Assembly (NCBI RefSeq): GCF_004135055.1
Contig: NZ_SDPL01000002.1
Span: forward strand, 1-47,656
Direction of reading: 5' to 3'
Length of the DNA stretch: 47,656 nt
Source of the DNA: Agromyces binzhouensis
GTDB taxonomy: Bacteria > Actinomycetota > Actinomycetes > Actinomycetales > Microbacteriaceae
In this document: piece after piece, positions 42,432 through 47,656 of the stretch
Numbering within the stretch: position 1 is the first letter of the stretch
Layout: each line of letters begins with the position of its first letter
The notes under the pieces: generated by a model
What the model was told of the DNA's origin: nothing
The model's input: only the letters and a program-made list of their open reading frames with translations
The model's database searches: none
Position numbers and translations under genes: made by a program

Positions 42432-42748
42432 TGCGCTGTTGCCGATCTCAAGCCCAACCGGATCCGGGCAAGTCGCGCGGCGGTCTCCATGCGTTCCAGC
42501 TCAGCCGCGACGGCCTGCTCGCCGAGCTCAGTGATGCGGAAGTACCGGCGAAGCCGACCGTCGACCGCTTCGTCACCGTCCGCGGCCACGAGCCCCTCCC
42601 GCTGCAGACGCTCAAGGACCGCGTACAACGTCGCCACCTTCAACTCCACGCGCCCGTCCGAGGCGTCGCGGACCTCGCGGATCAGCGCGTAACCGTGCCG
42701 GCGTCCGCCGCTCAGGGAAACCAGCGTCCAGAACGTCGGCTCCCGCAT
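42428..42748 (-). CDS. PadR-family transcriptional regulator
   Basis: A 106-residue PadR winged-helix regulator: MREPTFWTLVSLSGGRRHGYALIREVRDASDGRVELKVATLYAVLERLQREGLV, then wing DGRLRRYFRITELGEQAVAAELERMETAARLA. I chose the ATG at 42748 because MREPTFWTL is the standard PadR beginning and GAGG lies 6 bases upstream; upstream starts at 42760 and 42778 are possible. It is coupled to the membrane-protein gene, which it probably represses. The upstream AT-rich stretch with AATACTC and GAATATT (42770-42793) is a plausible operator. Confidence 0.9.
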   Translation of the reverse strand: MREPTFWTLVSLSGGRRHGYALIREVRDASDGRVELKVATLYAVLERLQREGLVAADGDEAVDGRLRRYFRITELGEQAVAAELERMETAARLARIRLGLRSATAQ

Positions 42749-42809
42749 CTCAGACCTCATGACAGCGAGAATACTCAACTAGATGGAATATTAGAAGCCT
42801 GCCCCTGAA

Positions 42810-42830
42810 CCGACAGGCGATCCCTCAGCG
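42810..42830 (+). repeat. Cassette-boundary repeat, copy at 42.8 kb
   Basis: Arm CCGACAGGC and exact core GATCCCTCAGCG (42819-42830), between the 5' end of the PadR gene and the 3' end of the next leftward gene. Confidence 0.8.
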
Positions 42831-42876
42831 CACAGGAGCGCCGCTCGGAGGCGCCGCCCTCGATGCGGTGGTGATC

Positions 42877-43203
42877 CTAGAAGCCGGTGACTAGCAGCGT
42901 GAAGACGGCTCCGGCGACACCGAGCGCGATGAGCACTCCCATCGCGGTCCGACCAGCCCACGCGGGCATCGTGACGCGAACCACGCTCGCAGCCAAGGCA
43001 GTGAACCCGACGATCATGGCCCAGACGGCGGCTGTGCCAGGTCGAAGGGAAAGTGGCGGGCACACCTGAACTCCGTTGCAGGCTTGGGGCCACTGTCCGA
43101 TGAAGAGGATCAAGAGGCACAGGGCAGCCCCGATCACGAGGGGCCGGATGGCTCTGGGAAGTGCAGGCGCTGGCCGAGTGGGCTCGAGGTCAGAACGGGT
43201 CAT
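42877..43203 (-). CDS. Small three-helix membrane protein
   Basis: A 108-residue protein with three helices (LVIGAALCLLILFIGQW, AAVWAMIVGFTALAASVVRV, TAMGVLIALGVAGAVFTLLVT) and a loop with two cysteines (ACNGVQVCPPLSL). ATG at 43203. No family is recognised. Its first bases overlap the open frame on the other strand starting at 43161. Confidence 0.7.
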   Translation of the reverse strand: MTRSDLEPTRPAPALPRAIRPLVIGAALCLLILFIGQWPQACNGVQVCPPLSLRPGTAAVWAMIVGFTALAASVVRVTMPAWAGRTAMGVLIALGVAGAVFTLLVTGF

Positions 43204-43604
43204 GGCTGATCCTTATCCACCCGGGCCGCGCCCTGCCATGGCTCCGCGATGGTCGTTGCCAAATCGATCCGCTTCTGCTCGCTGCGTTTCGTGACTCCGT
43301 TGCCCTCCAGCTGCGTCGCCTGCACTTCGACCGAGCGCTGGCCTCGATACTGCTCGACGCGCCAGAGAGCCTCACGTCGACGCCCGAAGAAGTTAGCCAC
43401 CGGAACATCTTGCAGCACGTCCCACAGCGATCCACCGCTCTCAGGACTCGACTACGCGGGCAGGAAGATCAGGGACTGGAGCCCGGGTATACCCCAACCT
43501 GGATCGTGGTGGGCACCCAGGTGGGCGCTGCGGTCCTTGCGATCGGAGTAGTCGCGCTCATCGCTGTGTGGATCATCGCTCTGCGACAACGAGCGAAAGG
43601 CTAG
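43161..43604 (+). CDS. Possible membrane protein, start uncertain
   Basis: The frame encodes a soluble part (LLLAAFRDSVALQLRRLHFDRALASILLDAPESL) and a C-terminal membrane helix (GTQVGAAVLAIGVVALIAVWIIAL) with basic flank RQRAKG. The helix and the strong 13-bp inverted repeat after the stop (43624-43636 and 43658-43670) suggest a real gene. The first part overlaps the divergent gene 42877-43203, so the true start is probably later. An alternative ATG at 43202 in another frame reads MADPYPPGPRPAM and soon stops, so a frameshift near 43290 is also possible. Confidence 0.45.
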   Translation: MQALAEWARGQNGSWLILIHPGRALPWLRDGRCQIDPLLLAAFRDSVALQLRRLHFDRALASILLDAPESLTSTPEEVSHRNILQHVPQRSTALRTRLRGQEDQGLEPGYTPTWIVVGTQVGAAVLAIGVVALIAVWIIALRQRAKG

Positions 43605-43623
43605 CGAGAAACCGCTGAGCATG

Positions 43624-43670
43624 ATCTGCCGGCGGCGGGCCCAGCTGAGGCGGGCTGGCCGCCGGCAGAT
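43624..43670. terminator. 13-bp inverted repeat after gene 43161-43604
   Basis: ATCTGCCGGCGGC at 43624-43636 pairs exactly with GCCGCCGGCAGAT at 43658-43670. It lies 20 bp after the stop codon and probably terminates transcription; the loop is 21 bases. Confidence 0.6.
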
Positions 43671-43782
43671 TCTCGGTCAGGGTCATCCCAGCACGGCCCG
43701 CCGCGGACCTGCCGCGAATCGGGCACCAGGTTTCGTCTAGCAGATCCGAATCCGCGACGCCCCACCATTTTGGAGACATGCC

Positions 43783-44031
43783 CTAGTCCTGTTGCCGCCA
43801 CGCCGCTAGCAGCTCCGTGAACTGGCGCAAGTTGATCTCGCTCGCGCGTGCATCGTCGAGCTCATCCTCGACCGTCGCTGTTGAGCGATCCGCGTCCACC
43901 AGAACATTGAATGTGTTGTAGGTGAAATAGCGGCACCCGCTTCTCGCTTGCTCAATCGCAGTCAGCAACTCGATTCGAATGTGTTCATTCAGCTCACTCG
44001 CGAGGAACTCGTGCAGAGGCGTGCCGGACAT
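43783..44031 (-). CDS. Small acidic protein of unknown function
   Basis: An 82-residue protein, MSGTPLHEFLASELNEHIRIELLTAIEQARSGCRYFTYNTFNVLVDADRSTATVEDELDD..., with mixed helix and strand (CRYFTYNTFNVLVDADRSTATVED) and a helical end (NLRQFTELLAAWRQQD). The codon pattern is slightly AT-richer than its neighbours. Size and acidity resemble small immunity or antitoxin-like proteins but no family is recognised. Confidence 0.7.
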   Translation of the reverse strand: MSGTPLHEFLASELNEHIRIELLTAIEQARSGCRYFTYNTFNVLVDADRSTATVEDELDDARASEINLRQFTELLAAWRQQD

Positions 44032-44582
44032 GAGTGGAGCCCCCTCAAGTGTCAGAGTCAGTCGAGATCGACGCTAAGCCAAATCGAGCGTGGGGTGCAC
44101 GAGCCGGGTCCCTGAACCGCGATCGTCTTGGGCGCCCGGTAGCCGGTCCATTATCGCCGCTGGCAGTTCGCTCATTCAGGTGAGACGAATCCGGCATCTG
44201 TGCTTCCCGATAGACCCGCCCGATGCCGCGCCCGAGGAGGGTAGGCCAGCTGCGACGCCTCGGCTTTGCGCGATCAACCTGCGGGACAGCAGGTCATGGA
44301 TGCTACTCGTCCCGTCATTGCTCACGTTTTTCCCGCAAGCGGACGTCACGGCGATGACGCCGTTCTGATCACATTGCCCATCTCCACCGCGCATCGATTG
44401 GCCTCGAATGCGTGAGCCGCCTCCCCCTGCGGCGCTAACTGAAAATGGGAAGGTCGGCTTGGCAAGGGCCGGCTCGCCGGAGGTCCGCGAGTTCCACACG
44501 GACGATCGGCTCAGCGTCCGAGCGCGGACCTAGCATGGGGCCTGCAGGCCTTGGTCAACGCATTTCGGGAGGACGGAGAGAA
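44032..44582. other. Gene-free interval upstream of the integrase
   Basis: No supported gene on either strand. It holds the promoter of the leftward small gene, the promoter of int, and a boundary repeat at 44495-44516. An AT-richer part lies at 44325-44395. No excisionase-like small frame is seen here. Confidence 0.5.
44495..44516 (+). repeat. Cassette-boundary repeat next to the integrase gene
   Basis: Arm CACACGGAC and core GATCGGCTCAGCG (one base longer, CC replaced by GG plus C). The arm fits the consensus CNCRCRNRC at every position. It lies 66 bp before the int start codon and is the rightmost copy of the series. Confidence 0.6.
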
Positions 44583-45683
44583 ATGGCAAGCATCGAGGCG
44601 TACTCCACCAAGGCGGGCAAGAGGTACCGAGTTCGGTATCGGAAGCCAGACCATAGTGCAGGCGCAAAGCGTGGCTTCCGGACGAAACGCGAGGCAGAGC
44701 TGTACCTCGCGTCAATCGAGGTCTCGAAGGCACGCGGCGAGTTCGTCGAAGTATCCGCGTCGCGCGCGACGATCGCTGAGCTGGGCGCTGCCTGGCTGGC
44801 CACGCAAACGCATCTGAAGCCCTCGACGCACCGCGTCGTAGCTGACGCCTGGCGGCTACGCGTCGAGCCGAGATGGGGAAGATACCCCGTCTCTGCGATC
44901 CAACACAGCGAGGTCCAGGGTTGGGTGGCTGAGCTTTCTGGCGCCCGCTCGCCAACAGTGGTGATCCGGACCTTCGGTGTACTCGCCGCAATCTTGGATG
45001 TGGCTGTGCGTGACAGACGTATCCTGTCGAACCCGGCGCGCGGCGTCACGTTGCCTCGGAAGCAACGAAAGCGACACGTCTACCTCTCTCACGCGCAGGT
45101 CCACCGACTTGCAAGCGAGGCGGGGCCGCGGAGGGCCCTCGTCTTGGCCCTCTCCTATACCGGCCTTCGCTGGGGTGAGATCGCAGCGTTGCGAATCCGG
45201 AGTGTTGACTTCGAGCGTCGTCGGATCGACGTCAGCGAGAATGCAGTCGAGGTTGATGGCGTGATCCACCTCGGAACACCAAAGACACACAAGAGTCGCT
45301 CAGTTCCGTTACCGAGATTCCTGCATCCTCACCTGCTCGATCAGGCAGGAGGACGCCCTCCCGAGGACCTCCTCTTCCCTGGACCGAACGGCGAGCATAT
45401 GCGCAGGACACGCACGAGCACAGGTTCCAAGTCGTGGTTCAAGACAGCGCTACGAAACGCCGAGCTCGAGCCGATGACAATTCACGACCTTCGGCATACA
45501 GCTGCCTCGCTAGCCGTGAGCGCCGGCGCCAACGTCAAGGCGGTCCAGCGCATGCTCGGGCATGCCTCCGCGGCCATGACCCTCGACGTCTACAGCGACC
45601 TGTTCGACGATGACCTCGACGCCGTTTCAGACCGTCTCGATCAGGCTGTGGCCGCTGCGGATGTGTCCAATTTGTGTCCGTAG
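44583..45683 (+). CDS. int: Tyrosine integrase of the element
   Basis: A 366-residue site-specific recombinase that integrates and excises the element at tRNA-Ser(GCT). The N-terminal arm-binding domain (MASIEAYSTKAGKRYRVRYRKPD, GFRTKREAELYLA) is followed by a SAM-like core-binding domain (ATIAELGAAWLATQTHLKPSTHR). The catalytic domain has ARG in SYTGLRWGEI (about residue 195), Lys in KTHKSRSVPL, HDLRHTAASL (HxxR, about residue 301), LGHAS and the nucleophile Tyr in DVYSDL (about 336). The ATG at 44583 has GGAG upstream; the frame before it is not conserved-looking. The gene's last codons contain a putative arm site (45663-45679) and it ends 64 bp from attR, convergent with the tRNA. Confidence 0.95.
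   Translation: MASIEAYSTKAGKRYRVRYRKPDHSAGAKRGFRTKREAELYLASIEVSKARGEFVEVSASRATIAELGAAWLATQTHLKPSTHRVVADAWRLRVEPRWGRYPVSAIQHSEVQGWVAELSGARSPTVVIRTFGVLAAILDVAVRDRRILSNPARGVTLPRKQRKRHVYLSHAQVHRLASEAGPRRALVLALSYTGLRWGEIAALRIRSVDFERRRIDVSENAVEVDGVIHLGTPKTHKSRSVPLPRFLHPHLLDQAGGRPPEDLLFPGPNGEHMRRTRTSTGSKSWFKTALRNAELEPMTIHDLRHTAASLAVSAGANVKAVQRMLGHASAAMTLDVYSDLFDDDLDAVSDRLDQAVAAADVSNLCP
45663..45679. promoter_or_regulatory. Putative integrase arm-binding site, right end
   Basis: GTGTCC-AATTT-GTGTCC, the partner of 9387-9403 with identical spacing and GTGTCCAA start. It overlaps the last codons of int, so part of the protein's C-terminus (VSNLCP) is encoded by the site. Confidence 0.5.
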
Positions 45684-45703
45684 GCGAGCCCTGCATAACG
45701 ACA

Positions 45704-45743
45704 GAGTCCCAACTCGCCCGGAATTGCGGGGCGGTTGGGACTC
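45704..45743. terminator. Hairpin between int and tRNA-Ser
   Basis: GAGTCCCAAC (45704-45713) pairs with GTTGGGACTC (45734-45743), with an inner GCCC/GGGC stem. It is inside the element, between int and attR, and lies right after the 3' end of the leftward tRNA. It can stop both int and tRNA transcription and replaces the hairpin separated by integration (9213-9243). Confidence 0.7.
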
Positions 45744-45747
45744 TTCA

Positions 45748-45775
45748 GGAGCGGAGACGGCGGGATTTGAACCCG
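45748..45775. repeat. attR, 28-bp core of the element
   Basis: Exact copy of 9255-9282; 24 of its 28 bases are the 3' part of tRNA-Ser(GCT). Integration on this side keeps the tRNA whole. Confidence 0.92.
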
Positions 45776-45840
45776 CGGTCCCCTTACGGGGACTCCACCT
45801 TAGCAGGGTGGTGCACTCGACCGGACTATGCGACGTCTCC
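45752..45840 (-). tRNA. tRNA-Ser(GCT)
   Basis: An 89-base leftward gene with acceptor stem GGAGACG/CGTCTCC, discriminator G, anticodon loop CTGCTAA (anticodon GCT), a long variable arm GTCCCCGTAAGGGGAC typical of serine tRNAs, and T-loop GTTCAAATC. No encoded CCA. It is the attachment site of the element. Confidence 0.95.
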
Positions 45841-45942
45841 TCGTGAACGCCCGAAGGCGAACGCGACTGCCATCATAACCGGCATCCCGCCGAAAACACG
45901 ATTCGACCGGTGCGGATGCCGGAGCGTGCGCTGCGCGCGGGG

Positions 45943-47247
45943 CTACTGGTCGGCGAGCGTGCGGCCGGCCGAGCAGCGGGTCTCGGCGGCGGTCTGACCC
46001 GTGACGTCGCTCGGCAGCGCCTGCTGCGTCGGCTCCGGGGGCGTCGTCTCGGCGGGAGCGTCGGTCGTCGGCTCCTCGGCGGGCGTCTCCTCCGTCGGCG
46101 TCTCGGCGACGGGCTGCTCGGCCGGGTTCGCGTTCGGGTCGCCCGTCGAGGTGAAGGTCGCCTCCTCACCCGCGTTCGGGTCGAACACGACCGGGGTGTC
46201 GTTCTGGAGTGCGAGGTTGACCACCTCGGCCGACTCGGTGGGCGCCACGCCGCCGTCGACGTAGCCGGTCGGGTACTGGACGAACGCGATCTTCGAGAGG
46301 TCGGTGTCCTTCAGCGCCTTCGCGATCGAGACCATGCGGGTCGGGTCGTTCAGGCTGTCGGAGAGCTGCATGTTCGCGAGGGCGGCCTTCGCGATGCCGT
46401 AGAGCTTCACGGGGTCGGTGTACGTGCCGTCGCTCTGCAGCTTGCGCGCGAGCGCCGACAGGAACACCTGCTGGTTCGAGATGCGGCCGAGGTCGGAGCC
46501 GTCGCCGACGCCGTGCCGGGTGCGGAGGAACTGCAGGGCGTCGATGCCGGCGAGGGTGTGCGTACCGGGATCGAGGAACATGCCGGTGTACTCGTCCTCG
46601 ATGGGCTCGGCCACGCACACGTCGACGCCGCCCACGGCCTCGGAGAGGCCGGCGACGCCCATGAACTGCACGACCCCCGCGAACGGGATCGTCACGCCCG
46701 TGAGCTGCTCGACCGTCTTCACGACGCACGGCACGCCGCCGTAGGAGAGCACCGTGTTGATCTTGACGTCGTACTGCTCCCAGAGCTCGTCGCCGGACTC
46801 GGGGTCGGTGCACCCGGCGGGAACGTCGATGAACATGTCGCGGGGGAAGCTGATGACCTCGACGTGCGAGTGGTCCTCCGAGATGTGCATGAGCATCGTC
46901 ACGTCGTTGAGGACCGCGGTCTCCTCGTCGGGATCGCCGAACCCCGTACCCTGGCCCGCGCGGCTGTCGCTGCCGATGACGAGCAGGTTCACGCCGCCCT
47001 CGATCGCACCGACGTCGGGCACGCCGTCGAGCACCTCCTCGTTGCCGAGCGTGACCGTCGGCTTCGCCGTCGCGGCGAGGTCGAACGCGGCGTAGGCCGC
47101 GACGGCCGCGCCGGAGGTGAGGACCACTGCGACGACCGAGGCCAGCGCCTTCGTGACCGTCGCCCAGACGCCGTTGCGCCGGAGGCGCCCGTGGCGAGTG
47201 CTCGAGGCGGCGTCGGGTTGCGAGGGAGGCTGCGGGGGGCGGCTCAC
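45943..47247 (-). CDS. LytR-CpsA-Psr (LCP) family cell-wall ligase
   Basis: A 434-residue membrane protein. A basic N-terminus (STRHGRLRRNG) precedes one helix (ALASVVAVVLTSGAAVAAYAAF). The LCP domain follows, with VNLLVIGSDSRAG, DVTMLMHISEDHSHVEVISFPRDMFIDVP, GIDALQFLRTRHGVGDGSDLGRISNQQVFLSALARKL, which hold the conserved Arg/Asp residues that bind the polyprenyl pyrophosphate. The tail is Thr/Pro/Glu-rich and ends QQALPSDVTGQTAAETRC. Such proteins attach teichoic acid or arabinogalactan-like polymers to peptidoglycan. The GTG at 47247 is chosen because GGAG lies 5 bases upstream. The end resembles the partial gene at 47536. Confidence 0.92.
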   Translation of the reverse strand: MSRPPQPPSQPDAASSTRHGRLRRNGVWATVTKALASVVAVVLTSGAAVAAYAAFDLAATAKPTVTLGNEEVLDGVPDVGAIEGGVNLLVIGSDSRAGQGTGFGDPDEETAVLNDVTMLMHISEDHSHVEVISFPRDMFIDVPAGCTDPESGDELWEQYDVKINTVLSYGGVPCVVKTVEQLTGVTIPFAGVVQFMGVAGLSEAVGGVDVCVAEPIEDEYTGMFLDPGTHTLAGIDALQFLRTRHGVGDGSDLGRISNQQVFLSALARKLQSDGTYTDPVKLYGIAKAALANMQLSDSLNDPTRMVSIAKALKDTDLSKIAFVQYPTGYVDGGVAPTESAEVVNLALQNDTPVVFDPNAGEEATFTSTGDPNANPAEQPVAETPTEETPAEEPTTDAPAETTPPEPTQQALPSDVTGQTAAETRCSAGRTLADQ

Positions 47248-47299
47248 TCGGTCTCCTCTCGGGGTCTCGGTCGGGCTCTGGGGCAAGGGTTGATCTCGG

Positions 47300-47384
47300 C
47301 GGAGGGCGTGGGATTCGAACCCACGAGGCATTGCTGCCCACTGGTTTTCAAGACCAGCTCCATCGGCCGCTCGGACAGCCCTCC
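47300..47384 (-). tRNA. tRNA-Ser(TGA)
   Basis: An 85-base leftward gene with acceptor GGAGGGC/GCCCTCC, discriminator G, anticodon loop CTTGAAA (anticodon TGA), a long variable arm and T-loop GTTCGAATC. No encoded CCA. It lies 52 bp upstream of the LCP gene start. Confidence 0.95.
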
Positions 47385-47535
47385 TCGCCCGGCACACCGC
47401 CGGACCGCGCTTCCGCGGCACGTCGATGGGCTGGACAGGCCCCGATTCTAGCCGAACCGTATTCCCAACAGGTTTCCACGTCGCGGCTGTGAGCGTGCTG
47501 AACCACCCGCGCGGATACTCGCGCGAAATGCCGGA

Positions 47536-47656
47536 TCAGCCCGAATTCGCCGCCGCGCAGCGCACGTCGGCCGCGGTCTGCCCGCTCACGTCGCCGGGCA
47601 GCGCCTCGGCCGGCGGCTCCGTACTCGGGGCCGGTGTCGCCGTCCCCGACGGCGCG
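47536..47656 (-). CDS. C-terminal end of a second LCP-family protein (partial)
   Basis: The leftward frame entering from the right edge reads ...TPAPSTEPPAEALPGD then VSGQTAADVRCAANSG and stop at 47536. This is clearly related to the end of the LCP protein at 45943 (ALPSDVTGQTAAETRC). Only about 40 codons are in the window, so the family is assigned by this match alone. Confidence 0.7.
   Translation of the reverse strand, partial: APSGTATPAPSTEPPAEALPGDVSGQTAADVRCAAANSG

Larger units (their letters stand above)
9255..45775. mobile_element. Integrative conjugative element in tRNA-Ser(GCT), about 36.5 kb
   Basis: The boundaries are a 28-bp exact direct repeat (9255-9282 and 45748-45775) equal to the 3' end of tRNA-Ser(GCT) plus four bases. 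The tRNA stays complete at the right end. A tyrosine integrase gene lies next to attR. Inside are a conjugation operon (VirB4-type ATPase, channel proteins, cell-wall hydrolase, coupling protein, Replic_Relax protein), a candidate oriT, a replication module with iterons, a divergent repressor, and a long stretch of accessory genes. It is therefore an actinobacterial ICE using type IV secretion rather than a simple TraB/FtsK-type AICE, as no FtsK/TraB translocase is visible. Confidence 0.92.

Noticed and set aside
39115-42830. Integron cassettes with attC sites
   Set aside because: The repeats do not match the GTTRRRY/RYYYAAC ends, do not form the folded attC structure, and the genes are on both strands. 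No IntI-type integrase is present.
43609-43630. Inverted copy of the boundary repeat (CCGCTGAGCATGATC)
   Set aside because: Two extra bases in the core, arm not matching and opposite orientation; too weak.

Overview
The window is high-GC actinobacterial DNA, most likely from the Microbacteriaceae (Agromyces/Microbacterium type). This rests on base composition, the frequent Ala-Ser 'gcatcc/ggatgc' codon pairs, the trehalose/glycogen gene pair and the tandem LCP genes. It consists of a host chromosome (1-9254 and 45776-47656) interrupted by a complete 36.5 kb integrative element (9255-45775).

Host left flank: treY (partial) and glgX overlap by 4 bp and are read leftwards. Next come a small lipoprotein gene with a hairpin over its ribosome binding site, acs (acetyl-CoA synthetase), and a divergent membrane-anchored serine hydrolase of the beta-lactamase/penicillin-binding fold. 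Host right flank: intact tRNA-Ser(GCT), an LCP-family cell-wall ligase gene, tRNA-Ser(TGA), and the 3' end of a second LCP gene.

The element is inserted in the 3' end of tRNA-Ser(GCT). A 28-bp exact direct repeat (9255-9282 and 45748-45775) marks attL and attR, and a tyrosine integrase gene lies beside attR. Reading inwards from attL: two very small genes, then a leftward conjugation operon (two-domain cell-wall hydrolase, VirB4-type ATPase, SCO6880-type membrane protein, VirB6-type channel, a VirB8-position protein, a two-helix pilin-like protein, a ParA/MinD ATPase) and accessory genes (17.8-19.6 kb). A defence-like insert follows (DprA-like protein, 40-residue zinc ribbon, HsdR-like nuclease; 20.2-23 kb). 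Then come the coupling protein and a Replic_Relax-type candidate relaxase, a candidate oriT with nested perfect inverted repeats (25.85-26.0 kb), a DUF2637/Spd-type membrane protein, and a replication module with four iterons, a DnaA box, a winged-helix rep candidate, an AlpA-like HTH protein and a divergent XRE repressor (27.1-28.6 kb).

From 28.6 to 44.5 kb the element changes character. It holds about 25 short, mostly unrecognised genes on both strands: lipoproteins, small membrane proteins, two ECF sigma/anti-sigma pairs, a CHAT protease, an HNH nuclease, a truncated Lsr2, a methyltransferase and a PadR regulator. Many of the gene units are separated by copies of one ~21-bp sequence, always in the same orientation (9-base arm CNCRCRNRC then core GATCCCTCAGYG); four cores are identical and at least six more are close variants, the last one 66 bp before the integrase gene. 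The layout looks like a gene-cassette array with no integron-type attC sites and is the most interesting feature of the window. Two of the units also encode short peptides sharing a C-terminal D[IL]TAYLP...DEP signature.
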